DNA from: Bacteroidota bacterium
Lineage (GTDB): Bacteria > Bacteroidota > Bacteroidia > Chitinophagales > LD1
Reading direction: 5' to 3'
DNA length: 64,000 nucleotides
Assembly: GCA_018267365.1 (NCBI GenBank)
Contig: JAFDYQ010000005.1
Location: forward strand, 62,001 to 126,000
Of the stretch, positions 48,301 through 55,397 are shown one piece after another. The notes under the pieces were generated by a model. That model saw only the letters and a list, made by a program, of their open reading frames with translations. It did no database searches and was not told where the DNA came from. The number at the start of each line of letters is the position of its first letter. The first letter of the stretch is position 1. A program made the position numbers and the translations under genes.

Positions 48301-50384
48301 CCGGCAATGGAGGCGCAGGAATCAGCTACGATATCTCTGGCACTGCCACCTACTATGGCGGTGGTGGCGGTGGTGGTACGACCAACTATACGGGCTGCGG
48401 TGGTGGATCCTCATGGACCAACGGTACCGGCGGTGTAGGTGGCGGCAGCAATGGTGAAAGCGGCACACCGGGCACCTCCGGTCTCGGCGGTGGCGGTGGT
48501 GCAGAGACCGCGGGTGGCTCAGGCGTGGTCATACTCCGCTATCCGGGTGGCAAGTGGACCTCCGGCAATACTGCCGTGGCTACAGTAGACCCGGTGACGG
48601 GTGTAGTGACAGGTGTATCCGCCGGCACAGCTACTATCACATACACGGTCGCCACAGGCACCTGTACCAACGCTGTATCTACCACCGTCACTGTCAATAG
48701 CCCATCTACGGCGGTGACGAGTATCACAGGCGCTGGTACTGTCTGCCAGGGCTCAGGCGTGACGCTGACTGCCACAGGCGGATCGCTGGGATCAGGAGCC
48801 AACTATCAGTGGGGTACGGGTACAACGGTAGGTAGCAACCCTATACCTGGTGCCACATCAGCTACTTATTCCGTCACGCCAGCATCTACTACCAGCTACT
48901 GGGTATCAGTGACTGGTCCAAGTCCGTGCAACGGTGCAGGCGGCACCTACACTACAGTCAACATAGCTACCCCATCCTCAGCTGTAACCGGCATCAGCGG
49001 TATCACTACGCTTTGCAGCGGCAATGGTACCACCCTCACAGCCACAGGCGGATCACTGGGTACGGGAGCCAACTATCAGTGGGGCACAGGCTCTGTTATA
49101 GGTACTAACCCTATACCGGGGGCGACATCATTTACTTATTCAGTCACGCCATCATTTACTACCTCATACTGGGTATCGGTCACGGGGCCATCACCATGCA
49201 ATGGTGCAGGTGGTGTATATACCACTGTCAGCGTGAGCTCTGCCAGTGCCAACGCTGCCCTGGCTACCAGCAGCGTAAATGGTGTGACACTCTCCGAGCA
49301 GTGTACAGACAATAACGGATGGACATACTATGCTGATCCATCTGCACCGGCCAGCTGGCTCTTTGGTGTTTACAAAAATGGCAACACATTCACGCCGTCT
49401 GTGACCCTGACGGTGAATAGCAATGTGACTGAGACCAGAAATGATGCACTGAAGAAAGCATCATACACGCTGGACCGCTACTGGAATATATCTATATCCG
49501 GCTCTATTTCTTCTGCCCAGCCGGTCAAAGTGCGCTTCTTTTACAGCGCTTCAGATACGGCAGCTATGCGTGCTGCGGCAGTTTCCCGCGCAGCGGCGTA
49601 TGGCCTGCCTGCCAGCGCCATCAATGGCCTGGAGTGGTTTAAGACTACTGCCGGTATCGCCTTTGATCCTGGCAATAACACCTACTCTGATGTACCAAAT
49701 AAAATGCTGCCATCGGTGGTATATGGTTCTCTGAATAGTGTGTCCTACATAGAGTATCAGGGGCTGACCAGTTTCTCGGGTGGCACTGCGGGCATGCGCC
49801 TCTCTCCAAACGGCGTAGCACTGCCTGTGCAGCTCATGTACCTGACCGCGACACCTGTAGATAACAGCTACCTGCGTCTCGACTGGGCCACCGCCTCAGA
49901 GATCAATAACAGGGGCTTTGAAGTACAGCGCAGCACTGATGGTATCAACTATGAAGTGATAGGCTGGGTAGACGGCCACGTCAATAGCAATACAAAGCTG
50001 GAATACAGCTACGATGACAGGTCAGTGGTACCAAACAGCATCTACTACTACCGTCTGCGCCAGGTGGATCTGGATGGCAAGGATGACTACTCCAATATCG
50101 TATCAGGCACTATCATAGGCCGTGGAGGGTTTGTGGTAGAGTCACTGCGCCCAAACCCTGCCTCAGACAAGGTGACTGTGCAGGTCGTATCATCGGCCGG
50201 GCAGTCTGCTACCGTGACGCTCACAGATGCGCTGGGTCGTGAGCTAGAGGCACGTGACTGGGAGATCTATGAGGGCTTCAATGGGATAAACCTTGATCTC
50301 AGTCCTTATGCAGCCGGCACCTACAACATCGTGATCCGATCGCAAAATCAATACTTCACCCTCAAGCTGGTGATCAACAGATAA
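45357..50384 (+). CDS. Giant glycine-rich surface protein, T9SS type A
   Basis: 1675 residues. Signal peptide to about residue 32 (GLRAQ), then jelly-roll-like and Ig-like modules. A GEVED domain (GVWVDWNQNGDFTDAGD to EAEDYGLF, about 410-550) follows. A glycine-rich domain spans about 715-1065 and is split by a 120-residue Cys/Tyr-rich insert (about 814-935, with SYDDYDYYYYPG). Next are a Big_2-type domain (TAVATVDPVTGVVTGVSAGT), two tandem Ig-like copies (about 1135-1295) and a C-terminal T9SS sorting domain (LRPNPASDKVTVQV to KLVINR). Secreted and probably adhesive. Glycine-rich domains of this type bind sugars or proteins in other phyla, but the ligand is unknown. Confidence 0.9.
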   Translation: MKKFDPTQGVSKVFLLALFVTLAGIAPSGLRAQIYTENFDGAWTSPAPTYTTTWTSNRGAANANAWHRNDYTTNWTYPTGGSPSATGAGSSTYYARFHSYGINSGTSANLTSASINLSAYSSCTLTFYYINPSGSDGLTVTFSNNGGSSFGNSNSYTTSGSWAQQSITIPAAYLVSNFQIKFAATSDYGNDDIGIDQVAITGTLSCTPPAITTQPSTATQSLCVGGSSTALTVATSAGSPTYQWYSNTTASNSGGTSISGATSASYSPPTTSAGTTYYYCQVTASSCTATSNVSGAVTVTALPSALATAPSPSNAATGVCYAGTGAISSLSWTAAVGATSYDVYFGAGSLPGSATSNVSTTSYTPASLSPSTTYYWKVVPRNSCGVTTASPVTWTFTTAAAPCYCTPAAGTSSTTYINNFTTTGAQTNINNSSGYSTGGYGNYSASAIAQQVPGGTVNFSIGISGVGSGVGVGVWVDWNQNGDFTDAGDYVASTTAYTTATTLTGSFTVPAGATTGTTRIRIIVNYNAATPTSCVAASSNRGEAEDYGLFICPPVTITAHPSTSPQSICKGGSLTALSVTATNATTYQWYQNSIASNSGGTAVTTGTGGTTSSYTPSTTTGSSAYYYCVASSNCASATSGVSGLITVSAPYTPSDISGSTTICVGGTTTLSSAGPAGGTASVTGTYPNSYIVQTFTSSSNLVVPAGMTDLVADALVVAGGGGGGSNGGGGGGGGGVKYVSGLSLPAGTTAVTVGTGGAAAASSSTTGSNGGNSSIGSLATAIGGGGGASRDGGPGGQNGGSGGGGAGAGTGSGTCSPGTFSGTRSDGGYYDVGASGSVTINCMPAGATITNVHMDVSIGSGCSSGWYSLAYSYDDYDYYYYPGAECGGTFDETLWNGDGNGAVIYVAPYDEDGWTDNASISINSGTTVSYTYPLTTNTAGTGTTGQGSNGANGTAGDAGCNAAGGGGGGAGGAGSAASNNAAGNGGAGISYDISGTATYYGGGGGGGTTNYTGCGGGSSWTNGTGGVGGGSNGESGTPGTSGLGGGGGAETAGGSGVVILRYPGGKWTSGNTAVATVDPVTGVVTGVSAGTATITYTVATGTCTNAVSTTVTVNSPSTAVTSITGAGTVCQGSGVTLTATGGSLGSGANYQWGTGTTVGSNPIPGATSATYSVTPASTTSYWVSVTGPSPCNGAGGTYTTVNIATPSSAVTGISGITTLCSGNGTTLTATGGSLGTGANYQWGTGSVIGTNPIPGATSFTYSVTPSFTTSYWVSVTGPSPCNGAGGVYTTVSVSSASANAALATSSVNGVTLSEQCTDNNGWTYYADPSAPASWLFGVYKNGNTFTPSVTLTVNSNVTETRNDALKKASYTLDRYWNISISGSISSAQPVKVRFFYSASDTAAMRAAAVSRAAAYGLPASAINGLEWFKTTAGIAFDPGNNTYSDVPNKMLPSVVYGSLNSVSYIEYQGLTSFSGGTAGMRLSPNGVALPVQLMYLTATPVDNSYLRLDWATASEINNRGFEVQRSTDGINYEVIGWVDGHVNSNTKLEYSYDDRSVVPNSIYYYRLRQVDLDGKDDYSNIVSGTIIGRGGFVVESLRPNPASDKVTVQVVSSAGQSATVTLTDALGRELEARDWEIYEGFNGINLDLSPYAAGTYNIVIRSQNQYFTLKLVINR

Positions 50385-50412
50385 CCCCTTCACCCTGACA
50401 ACCACCAACCAG

Positions 50413-50443
50413 AAAGACGCAACTCAACACTGCGTCTTTTTTT
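50413..50443 (+). terminator. Intrinsic terminator
   Basis: AAAGACGC (50413-50420) pairs with GCGTCTTT (50432-50439), then T to 50443. It ends the giant surface gene transcript. Confidence 0.85.
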
Positions 50444-50459
50444 ATGCCCCTGCTTATCG

Positions 50460-50466
50460 TATTTTG
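50460..50466 (+). promoter_or_regulatory. -7 box TATTTTG of murQ
   Basis: TATTTTG, 5 bases before the murQ ATG; predicted near-leaderless start. Confidence 0.4.
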
Positions 50467-50471
50467 CAGGC

Positions 50472-51284
50472 ATGAAGATCACCGAATCCGAATCCCTCTA
50501 CCACGACCTGGACAAGATGTCTACCCGCGAGCTCCTGACCAGTATCAATCAGGAAGACCGCAAGGTGCCGCGCGCCATAGCCGATGCCCTGCCTCAGATA
50601 GAGGCGCTCGTGGATGTCATTACTGACAAGATGATGGCCGGTGGCCGCCTCTTCTATATGGGTGCTGGCACGAGTGGCCGCCTCGGTATAGTAGATGCAT
50701 CAGAGTGTCCGCCTACCTATGGGGTGCCCTTTGACCTCGTGATAGGCCTCATAGCTGGCGGTGATTGTGCGATACGCAAAGCAGTAGAATTCGCCGAAGA
50801 TGATACCGAGCAGGGCTGGAAAGACCTCGAAGGATACAACATACATGCACAGGATGTCGTGATAGGCATAGCCGCCTCTGGCAGCACTCCATACGTGATA
50901 GGGGCTCTGCAGAAATGCAAAGAGCACAACATCACTACCGGCTGCATCGTGTGCAATGGCGGCTCTAAAGTAGCAGCAGAGGCAGACTATCCCGTAGAAG
51001 TGATCGTAGGGCCTGAGTTTGTGACCGGCAGCACACGCATGAAGGCCGGTACCGCACAGAAGCTCGTGCTCAACATGATCTCCACCTCCGTCATGATCAA
51101 GCTAGGCCGCGTACAAGGCAACCGCATGGTCAATATGCAACTCACCAATGAAAAGCTCATAGACCGCGGCATCAGGATGGTAGCACAGCTCACCGGTCTC
51201 GATGAAACACGTGCAAAGGAATTGCTCTTGGAGAAAGGCTCTGTAAAGGCAGCAGCGGATTTCTATAATAACAGTGAGTGGTAG
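50472..51284 (+). CDS. murQ: N-acetylmuramic acid 6-phosphate etherase
   Basis: Cleaves the lactyl ether of MurNAc-6-P to GlcNAc-6-P in cell-wall recycling. 270 residues, a little shorter than the about 298 of E. coli. SIS-domain signature GAGTSGRLGIVDASECPPTYG near residue 60 includes the catalytic Glu. GIAASGSTPYVIGAL and GSTRMKAGTAQKLVLNMIS follow. No MurNAc transporter or kinase gene is adjacent, so the sugar phosphate must come from elsewhere. Confidence 0.96.
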   Translation: MKITESESLYHDLDKMSTRELLTSINQEDRKVPRAIADALPQIEALVDVITDKMMAGGRLFYMGAGTSGRLGIVDASECPPTYGVPFDLVIGLIAGGDCAIRKAVEFAEDDTEQGWKDLEGYNIHAQDVVIGIAASGSTPYVIGALQKCKEHNITTGCIVCNGGSKVAAEADYPVEVIVGPEFVTGSTRMKAGTAQKLVLNMISTSVMIKLGRVQGNRMVNMQLTNEKLIDRGIRMVAQLTGLDETRAKELLLEKGSVKAAADFYNNSEW

Positions 51285-51435
51285 TATCTGGTGTATTTAA
51301 TCGCTGCATTCATCACATCAATAAAATAAATCACAGTTCAGACCTTTTCCCCAATTTTCCCCACTTTCCGCTTGGCACAGATTTTACAATAGCATCATCG
51401 TGAATGTGATTGTTTAATCTAAAAAACCAAGCACT

Positions 51436-51729
51436 ATGAATCTCAACTATGGATATGACAAGGACGCTCTGAAGTCCCTCATCGCTACCGCAGATACCAC
51501 ACTGGAAGAACATAATGTCGTGATAGATTTTGATGGTGAAGTGATCATCGATCCTGAGAAACACTTCCCTAATGTGCCTGTGGCAGCTTACAAGTTCGCC
51601 GCAGTAGTGGCAGACAAAGTACTGCGCAGCGGCATCATGATAAACGCCATGTATGATTCACTCGAGGATATATTCTTCAAACTCAGCCGCACCGCAGAAT
51701 ACGATGGCGAGCTAGGCATGGCCGCATAA
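51436..51729 (+). CDS. Small conserved hypothetical protein
   Basis: 97 residues, soluble. N-terminal half has a beta-hairpin (NVVIDFDGEVIIDPEKHFPN), C-terminal half is helical (YKFAAVVADKVLRSGIMINAMYD). I do not recognise a family. Followed by a strong terminator, so it is monocistronic, with about 150 bases of its own upstream region. Confidence 0.7.
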   Translation: MNLNYGYDKDALKSLIATADTTLEEHNVVIDFDGEVIIDPEKHFPNVPVAAYKFAAVVADKVLRSGIMINAMYDSLEDIFFKLSRTAEYDGELGMAA

Positions 51730-51794
51730 AGAAAACTCTACCTCCATATATACAAGATGGCACCGCGGTCTCCGACCACACCGCCATATAGAAT

Positions 51795-51824
51795 CCCCGG
51801 CACGTCCGGGGTTTTTTGTTTTAC
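51795..51824 (+). terminator. Intrinsic terminator
   Basis: CCCCGG (51795-51800) pairs with CCGGGG (51806-51811), followed by TTTTTTGTTTT. Confidence 0.9.
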
Positions 51825-51924
51825 CCCATACAATAAATAACTTGTATCTACTCGGCAATCATGCTATTCATTATACCCATATCCCATATTTAAAATCCTA
51901 CTTTCAGGCTAAAGCTGACAGCAG

Positions 51925-53736
51925 ATGGCCAGAAAGAAAGTACTAATACTCGGCGGCGGCGTAGCCGGCATGAGCGCCGCCCACGAGCTTATAGAGCGCG
52001 GATATGACGTAGAGGTTTATGAGAAAAACCCCATCTACCCCGGTGGCAAGGCACGCTCTGTAGATGTAGAGGGCACTGAGAATCCCCAGACGAAGCAATC
52101 CCTCCCCGGTGAGCATGGCTTCCGCTTCTTCCCCGGCTTTTACAAGCATGTGACGGACACCATGCGGCGCATCCCTTTCCGCGAAGCGGGAAAGACCACG
52201 ACCTGCTATGACAACCTCACTCCTACCCATCGCATCATGCTGGCCCGCTACGGCGAGGCACCACTGATCACCCTGGCCAACTTCCCCCGCACCTGGGCCG
52301 AGGTCAAGATACTGAAGCAATTCATCCATGATTTTACCCACTGCGGCCTCACACCGGAGGAGCTATCTTTCTTCAAGACCCGCGTCCTCGAGCTCATGAC
52401 CAGTTGCCGTGACCGCCGCAAAGACCAGTATGAAAAAGTGGGCTGGTGGGAGTATATGGAGGGTGGTATGTTCAGCACGCTCTATCAGCATCTCCTCGTA
52501 GGCGGTATGGTGAGAACGCTTGTAGCCGCACAGGCCAAGACAGCCAGCACCAAGACCGGCGGCAATGTCTTCCTTCAGTTGCTCTTCAACATGATGACAC
52601 CCGGCATCAATACGGACCGCGTGCTCAACGGCCCTACCAACGAGCGCTGGCTGCACCCCTGGTACGAATACCTGATCTCAAAGGGCGTCAAGTACCACCT
52701 CGCTCATGAGACGCTCAGCTTTGAGATGGACAAGTATGCTATCAAGTGCGCCAACGTACAGACCCCTGACGGCACCATCCTCAACCTCACCGCAGACTAC
52801 TACCTCCTCGCCACACCCGTAGAGGTAGCCGCCAAGATCACCGAGCGCAGCAAGGGCCTCTGGGAGGCAGACGATACCCTCGCCTATCTCCCCGACCTCG
52901 CCGTGAATGTGAGCTGGATGAACGGCATCCAGTACTACCTCAATCAGGACGTAGTAGTCAGCCAGGGCCACGTGATCTATAGCGATAGCGAGTGGGCCGT
53001 GACCAGCATTTCGCAGGAGCAGTTTTGGAATGGCTACGACCTGAGCAAATCATACAACGGCAAAGTAAAAGGCATCCTCTCTGTAGATGTCTCTGACTGG
53101 CTCACCACCACCTTCCAGGGCAAGCTGGCTAAAGACTGCACCCGCGAGGAGATCAAAACCTACGTCTGGGAGCAGATGAAGCGCAGCCTCAATACCGGCG
53201 GCCAGACCATCCTCAGCGATGATATGATAGAGTTCTACTACATAGATAGCGATATACATGACGTGCCACCCTCAGAGACACCACAAGACCTCGTAGCCAA
53301 GGGCGAGCAAAACGAGCCCGACCGCTACTTCAACCTCGAGCCGCTCCTCGTCAATACCGTCCACTCCTGGACCCTCCGCCCCGAGGTACACACCAGCGTG
53401 CCTAACCTCTTCCTCGCTGCCGACTACGTCCGCACCAATACCGACCTCGCCACCATGGAGGGCGCCAACGAGGCCGCCCGCCGCGCGGTCAACTGTATCA
53501 TAGATGCCTCCGGCAGCAGCGCCTCCTACTGCCGCATCTGGGACTATAAGGAGCCGTGGGCACTTACCGCTTTCAAGTGGTACGACGCCTACCGCTACCG
53601 CAGAGGATTACCACACGCAGGCCGGACCCCATGGTACATCTGGCTCGCCAGCGTACCCTTCATCATAGGCTACGGCATTCAGTGGCTCCTCACTGCCATC
53701 TGGAGCGTCATATTTTTTAACCCAAAGAATAAATAA
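51925..53736 (+). CDS. FAD-dependent oxidoreductase, phytoene-desaturase-like, membrane-tailed
   Basis: 603 residues. N-terminal FAD Rossmann motif LILGGGVAGMSAAHELIERG (residues 7-26) with EVYEKN, then GEHGFRFFPGFYKHVTDTM near residue 55, a block typical of an amine-oxidase/phytoene-desaturase subgroup. A C-terminal FAD-binding block holds NLFLAADYVRTNTDLATMEGANEA. The last 25 residues form a membrane helix (WYIWLASVPFIIGYGIQWLL). These enzymes oxidise or desaturate isoprenoid-like or other lipophilic substrates. Codons strongly favour C at the third base. Followed 104 bases later by a putative membrane terpene-cyclase-like protein. Confidence 0.85.
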   Translation: MARKKVLILGGGVAGMSAAHELIERGYDVEVYEKNPIYPGGKARSVDVEGTENPQTKQSLPGEHGFRFFPGFYKHVTDTMRRIPFREAGKTTTCYDNLTPTHRIMLARYGEAPLITLANFPRTWAEVKILKQFIHDFTHCGLTPEELSFFKTRVLELMTSCRDRRKDQYEKVGWWEYMEGGMFSTLYQHLLVGGMVRTLVAAQAKTASTKTGGNVFLQLLFNMMTPGINTDRVLNGPTNERWLHPWYEYLISKGVKYHLAHETLSFEMDKYAIKCANVQTPDGTILNLTADYYLLATPVEVAAKITERSKGLWEADDTLAYLPDLAVNVSWMNGIQYYLNQDVVVSQGHVIYSDSEWAVTSISQEQFWNGYDLSKSYNGKVKGILSVDVSDWLTTTFQGKLAKDCTREEIKTYVWEQMKRSLNTGGQTILSDDMIEFYYIDSDIHDVPPSETPQDLVAKGEQNEPDRYFNLEPLLVNTVHSWTLRPEVHTSVPNLFLAADYVRTNTDLATMEGANEAARRAVNCIIDASGSSASYCRIWDYKEPWALTAFKWYDAYRYRRGLPHAGRTPWYIWLASVPFIIGYGIQWLLTAIWSVIFFNPKNK

Positions 53737-53750
53737 ACCACCTCACCCCA

Positions 53751-53769
53751 CCCTCTCCAAAGGAGAGGG
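53751..53769. repeat. CCCTCTCC hairpin, dispersed family
   Basis: CCCTCTCC (53751-53758)-aaa-GGAGAGGG (53762-53769). Same stem as the elements at 6820 and 13282. Sits between the oxidoreductase and the seven-helix protein gene. Confidence 0.7.
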
Positions 53770-53840
53770 CTAATGCAGTTTTGTCATGTCGCAACACAGT
53801 GAAGACATCTTGTATCTGACACACTAAACCCAATAACACC

Positions 53841-54572
53841 ATGATACCACTCATAGAGATCTCCCCCTACGCAGTCAATATCTTCCAGTACTTCCGGACG
53901 CCGCAGCCGTGGTTCAATACCGAGTACTACACCATCCCGCAGATCGTGCTCTTCACCACCGGCGCCGTGCTCTGGGTCATAGCCTATATCAATACACTGA
54001 TATGGATACGGCGGCGGCAGGTCCTCGATATCCCCGCCATCGCTATCATACTCAACTATACCTGCGAGATCACCACCGGCTTCTTCTTCCTCCCCAATAT
54101 GGGCCTCGTACTCGTCATCGCCTACTGGGCGTGGATGGTGCTGGACACCTTCATCGTCATCGCCCTCTTCCGGCATGGCTACAAGCAGATGCGCGTCGAC
54201 TTCTTCCGCTCGCACCTCACCCCCTTCCTCATCGTCGGGCTCATCGTGTGCTTCGCCACACAGTGCACCTTCATCATCGCCTACGACCTCCCCATGGCCC
54301 CGCTCGATAGCTATATCATCAACCTCGTCATGAGCGTCTGCTTCATCTACATGTACTTCATACCCGGCTACGAGGGCAACCGCAAACTCACCGCCTGGAC
54401 CAAAGCCCTCGGCACCGGCGTCATCAGCATCATGTTCCAGCTCCGCTACCCCGGCAATGCCTTCCTCACCACCCTCTACCTCTCCTGCGCCGCCTTTGAC
54501 GCCTACTATATCTGGCTGCTGTACAAGGGGCCACTCAGCCCCTCCCAACCCTCCCCAACAGGGAGGGCTTAA
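53841..54572 (+). CDS. Seven-helix membrane protein, Pyr4/PaxB-like terpene cyclase candidate
   Basis: 243 residues, about seven membrane helices. The second helix region has LNYTCEITTGFFF with Glu76, and the third IAYWAWMVLDTFIVIALFRHG. The last helix has LSCAAFDAYYIWLLYK with Asp220. Size, helix count and these signatures resemble fungal transmembrane terpene cyclases (Pyr4, PaxB), where acidic residues in helices 2 and 7 are needed for protonation. This is my own pattern match. No bacterial assignment is assumed and function is unproven. C-rich codons match the upstream oxidoreductase, suggesting a joint history. The final 14 codons run through a dispersed palindrome, so the native C-terminus may be altered. 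Confidence 0.6.
   Translation: MIPLIEISPYAVNIFQYFRTPQPWFNTEYYTIPQIVLFTTGAVLWVIAYINTLIWIRRRQVLDIPAIAIILNYTCEITTGFFFLPNMGLVLVIAYWAWMVLDTFIVIALFRHGYKQMRVDFFRSHLTPFLIVGLIVCFATQCTFIIAYDLPMAPLDSYIINLVMSVCFIYMYFIPGYEGNRKLTAWTKALGTGVISIMFQLRYPGNAFLTTLYLSCAAFDAYYIWLLYKGPLSPSQPSPTGRA
54549..54567. repeat. CCCTCCC hairpin at the 3' end of the coding region
   Basis: CCCTCCC (54549-54555) pairs with GGGAGGG (54561-54567), overlapping the last codons of the membrane protein. Confidence 0.6.
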
Positions 54573-54594
54573 CAGCCTTCACTGATGGGTATAG

Positions 54595-54717
54595 GGCAAG
54601 TTTTCCGACTGAAGAGGGGTATCCGATATAGGGAGCCGGCTAGTGGCGATGGCCAGGTAAGGAGACGTGCTACCGCACGATAAAAAGGCTTCAGGAATGG
54701 GCAAGTTTTCCGACTGA
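54595..54717. repeat. Two copies of GGCAAGTTTTCCGACTGA
   Basis: Identical 18-mers at 54595-54612 and 54700-54717, 105 bases apart; the first 14 bases also occur at 2057-2070. No gene is seen in 54573-54805. Confidence 0.75.
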
Positions 54718-54764
54718 ATAAGGAAGGTAATGATATAGCAATTTACACCGACAGGCTAAAAGAA

Positions 54765-54787
54765 AAGCCCCGCACTAGACAGGGCTT
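54765..54787 (-). terminator. Intrinsic terminator of the HTH-ImmA operon
   Basis: On the minus strand AAGCCC (54782-54787) pairs with GGGCTT (54765-54770), then a TTCTTTT tract. Located 19 bases past the stop of the partner gene. Confidence 0.7.
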
Positions 54788-54805
54788 CAATTTGACTTAC
54801 GCTTG

Positions 54806-55387
54806 TTATTTATTGTCACTATCCTTTTTAGGTGGCGGGGTGTTCAATAGTCCCTTCAATTGATCGTCAAATGTCCCGTCGCTTTTAGCCTCTTCTTTAG
54901 GGGGCTCTTCCTTGTGATAGCCCTTTGACTCATTTACCTCCCAGAACACAGAATATATATCAAATGCATTCCCGCCAGATGCCACCCACGTAAATACATA
55001 CTTGAATGCCTCTTGCATAAGACCTATGTAGGTCTGGCGACCATCACGTCCTCTAATACCGAACGCGTCCTTATCGTATCCCCTGCTTAGAAATAGGTTT
55101 TTCTCATCGTAAATCTTTTGCCTCAGTTTCTTGTGCTCATCGCCTTTTGGTAGGTTGTCTATAAGTACACGCTGTATGTTATAGTATAACCTGTGTGCCT
55201 CGTCAGGATTAGCGGTATCGTTTAAAATACGGGTATCAAAAGTTGAGTCAATATCCTCATCTCCCAAATCCTTAAACATGTCTACCTGATGGCTTGTGCT
55301 GTCGTCTGCCTGCTCTGATAGTTTTCTGATTTCATCAAATATTTCCTCTTTGGTCTTAGGAGCTTTGATTTTCTTTTTGTCTGCCAT
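54806..55387 (-). CDS. Hypothetical partner of HTH-ImmA gene
   Basis: 193 residues, soluble, acidic and highly charged. The N-terminus is Lys-rich (MADKKKIKAPKTKEEIFDEI). Core residues 60-160 are helical with DEAHRLYYNIQRVLIDNLPKG and YIGLMQEAFKYVFTWVASGG. The tail after residue 160 is a disordered Pro/Lys/Asp stretch. No family recognised. Placed 10 bases after the HTH-ImmA gene and before a terminator, so one transcript is likely. It could be the substrate, toxin or effector controlled by the peptidase. Confidence 0.6.
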   Translation of the reverse strand: MADKKKIKAPKTKEEIFDEIRKLSEQADDSTSHQVDMFKDLGDEDIDSTFDTRILNDTANPDEAHRLYYNIQRVLIDNLPKGDEHKKLRQKIYDEKNLFLSRGYDKDAFGIRGRDGRQTYIGLMQEAFKYVFTWVASGGNAFDIYSVFWEVNESKGYHKEEPPKEEAKSDGTFDDQLKGLLNTPPPKKDSDNK

Positions 55388-55397
55388 GTGTACGTTT

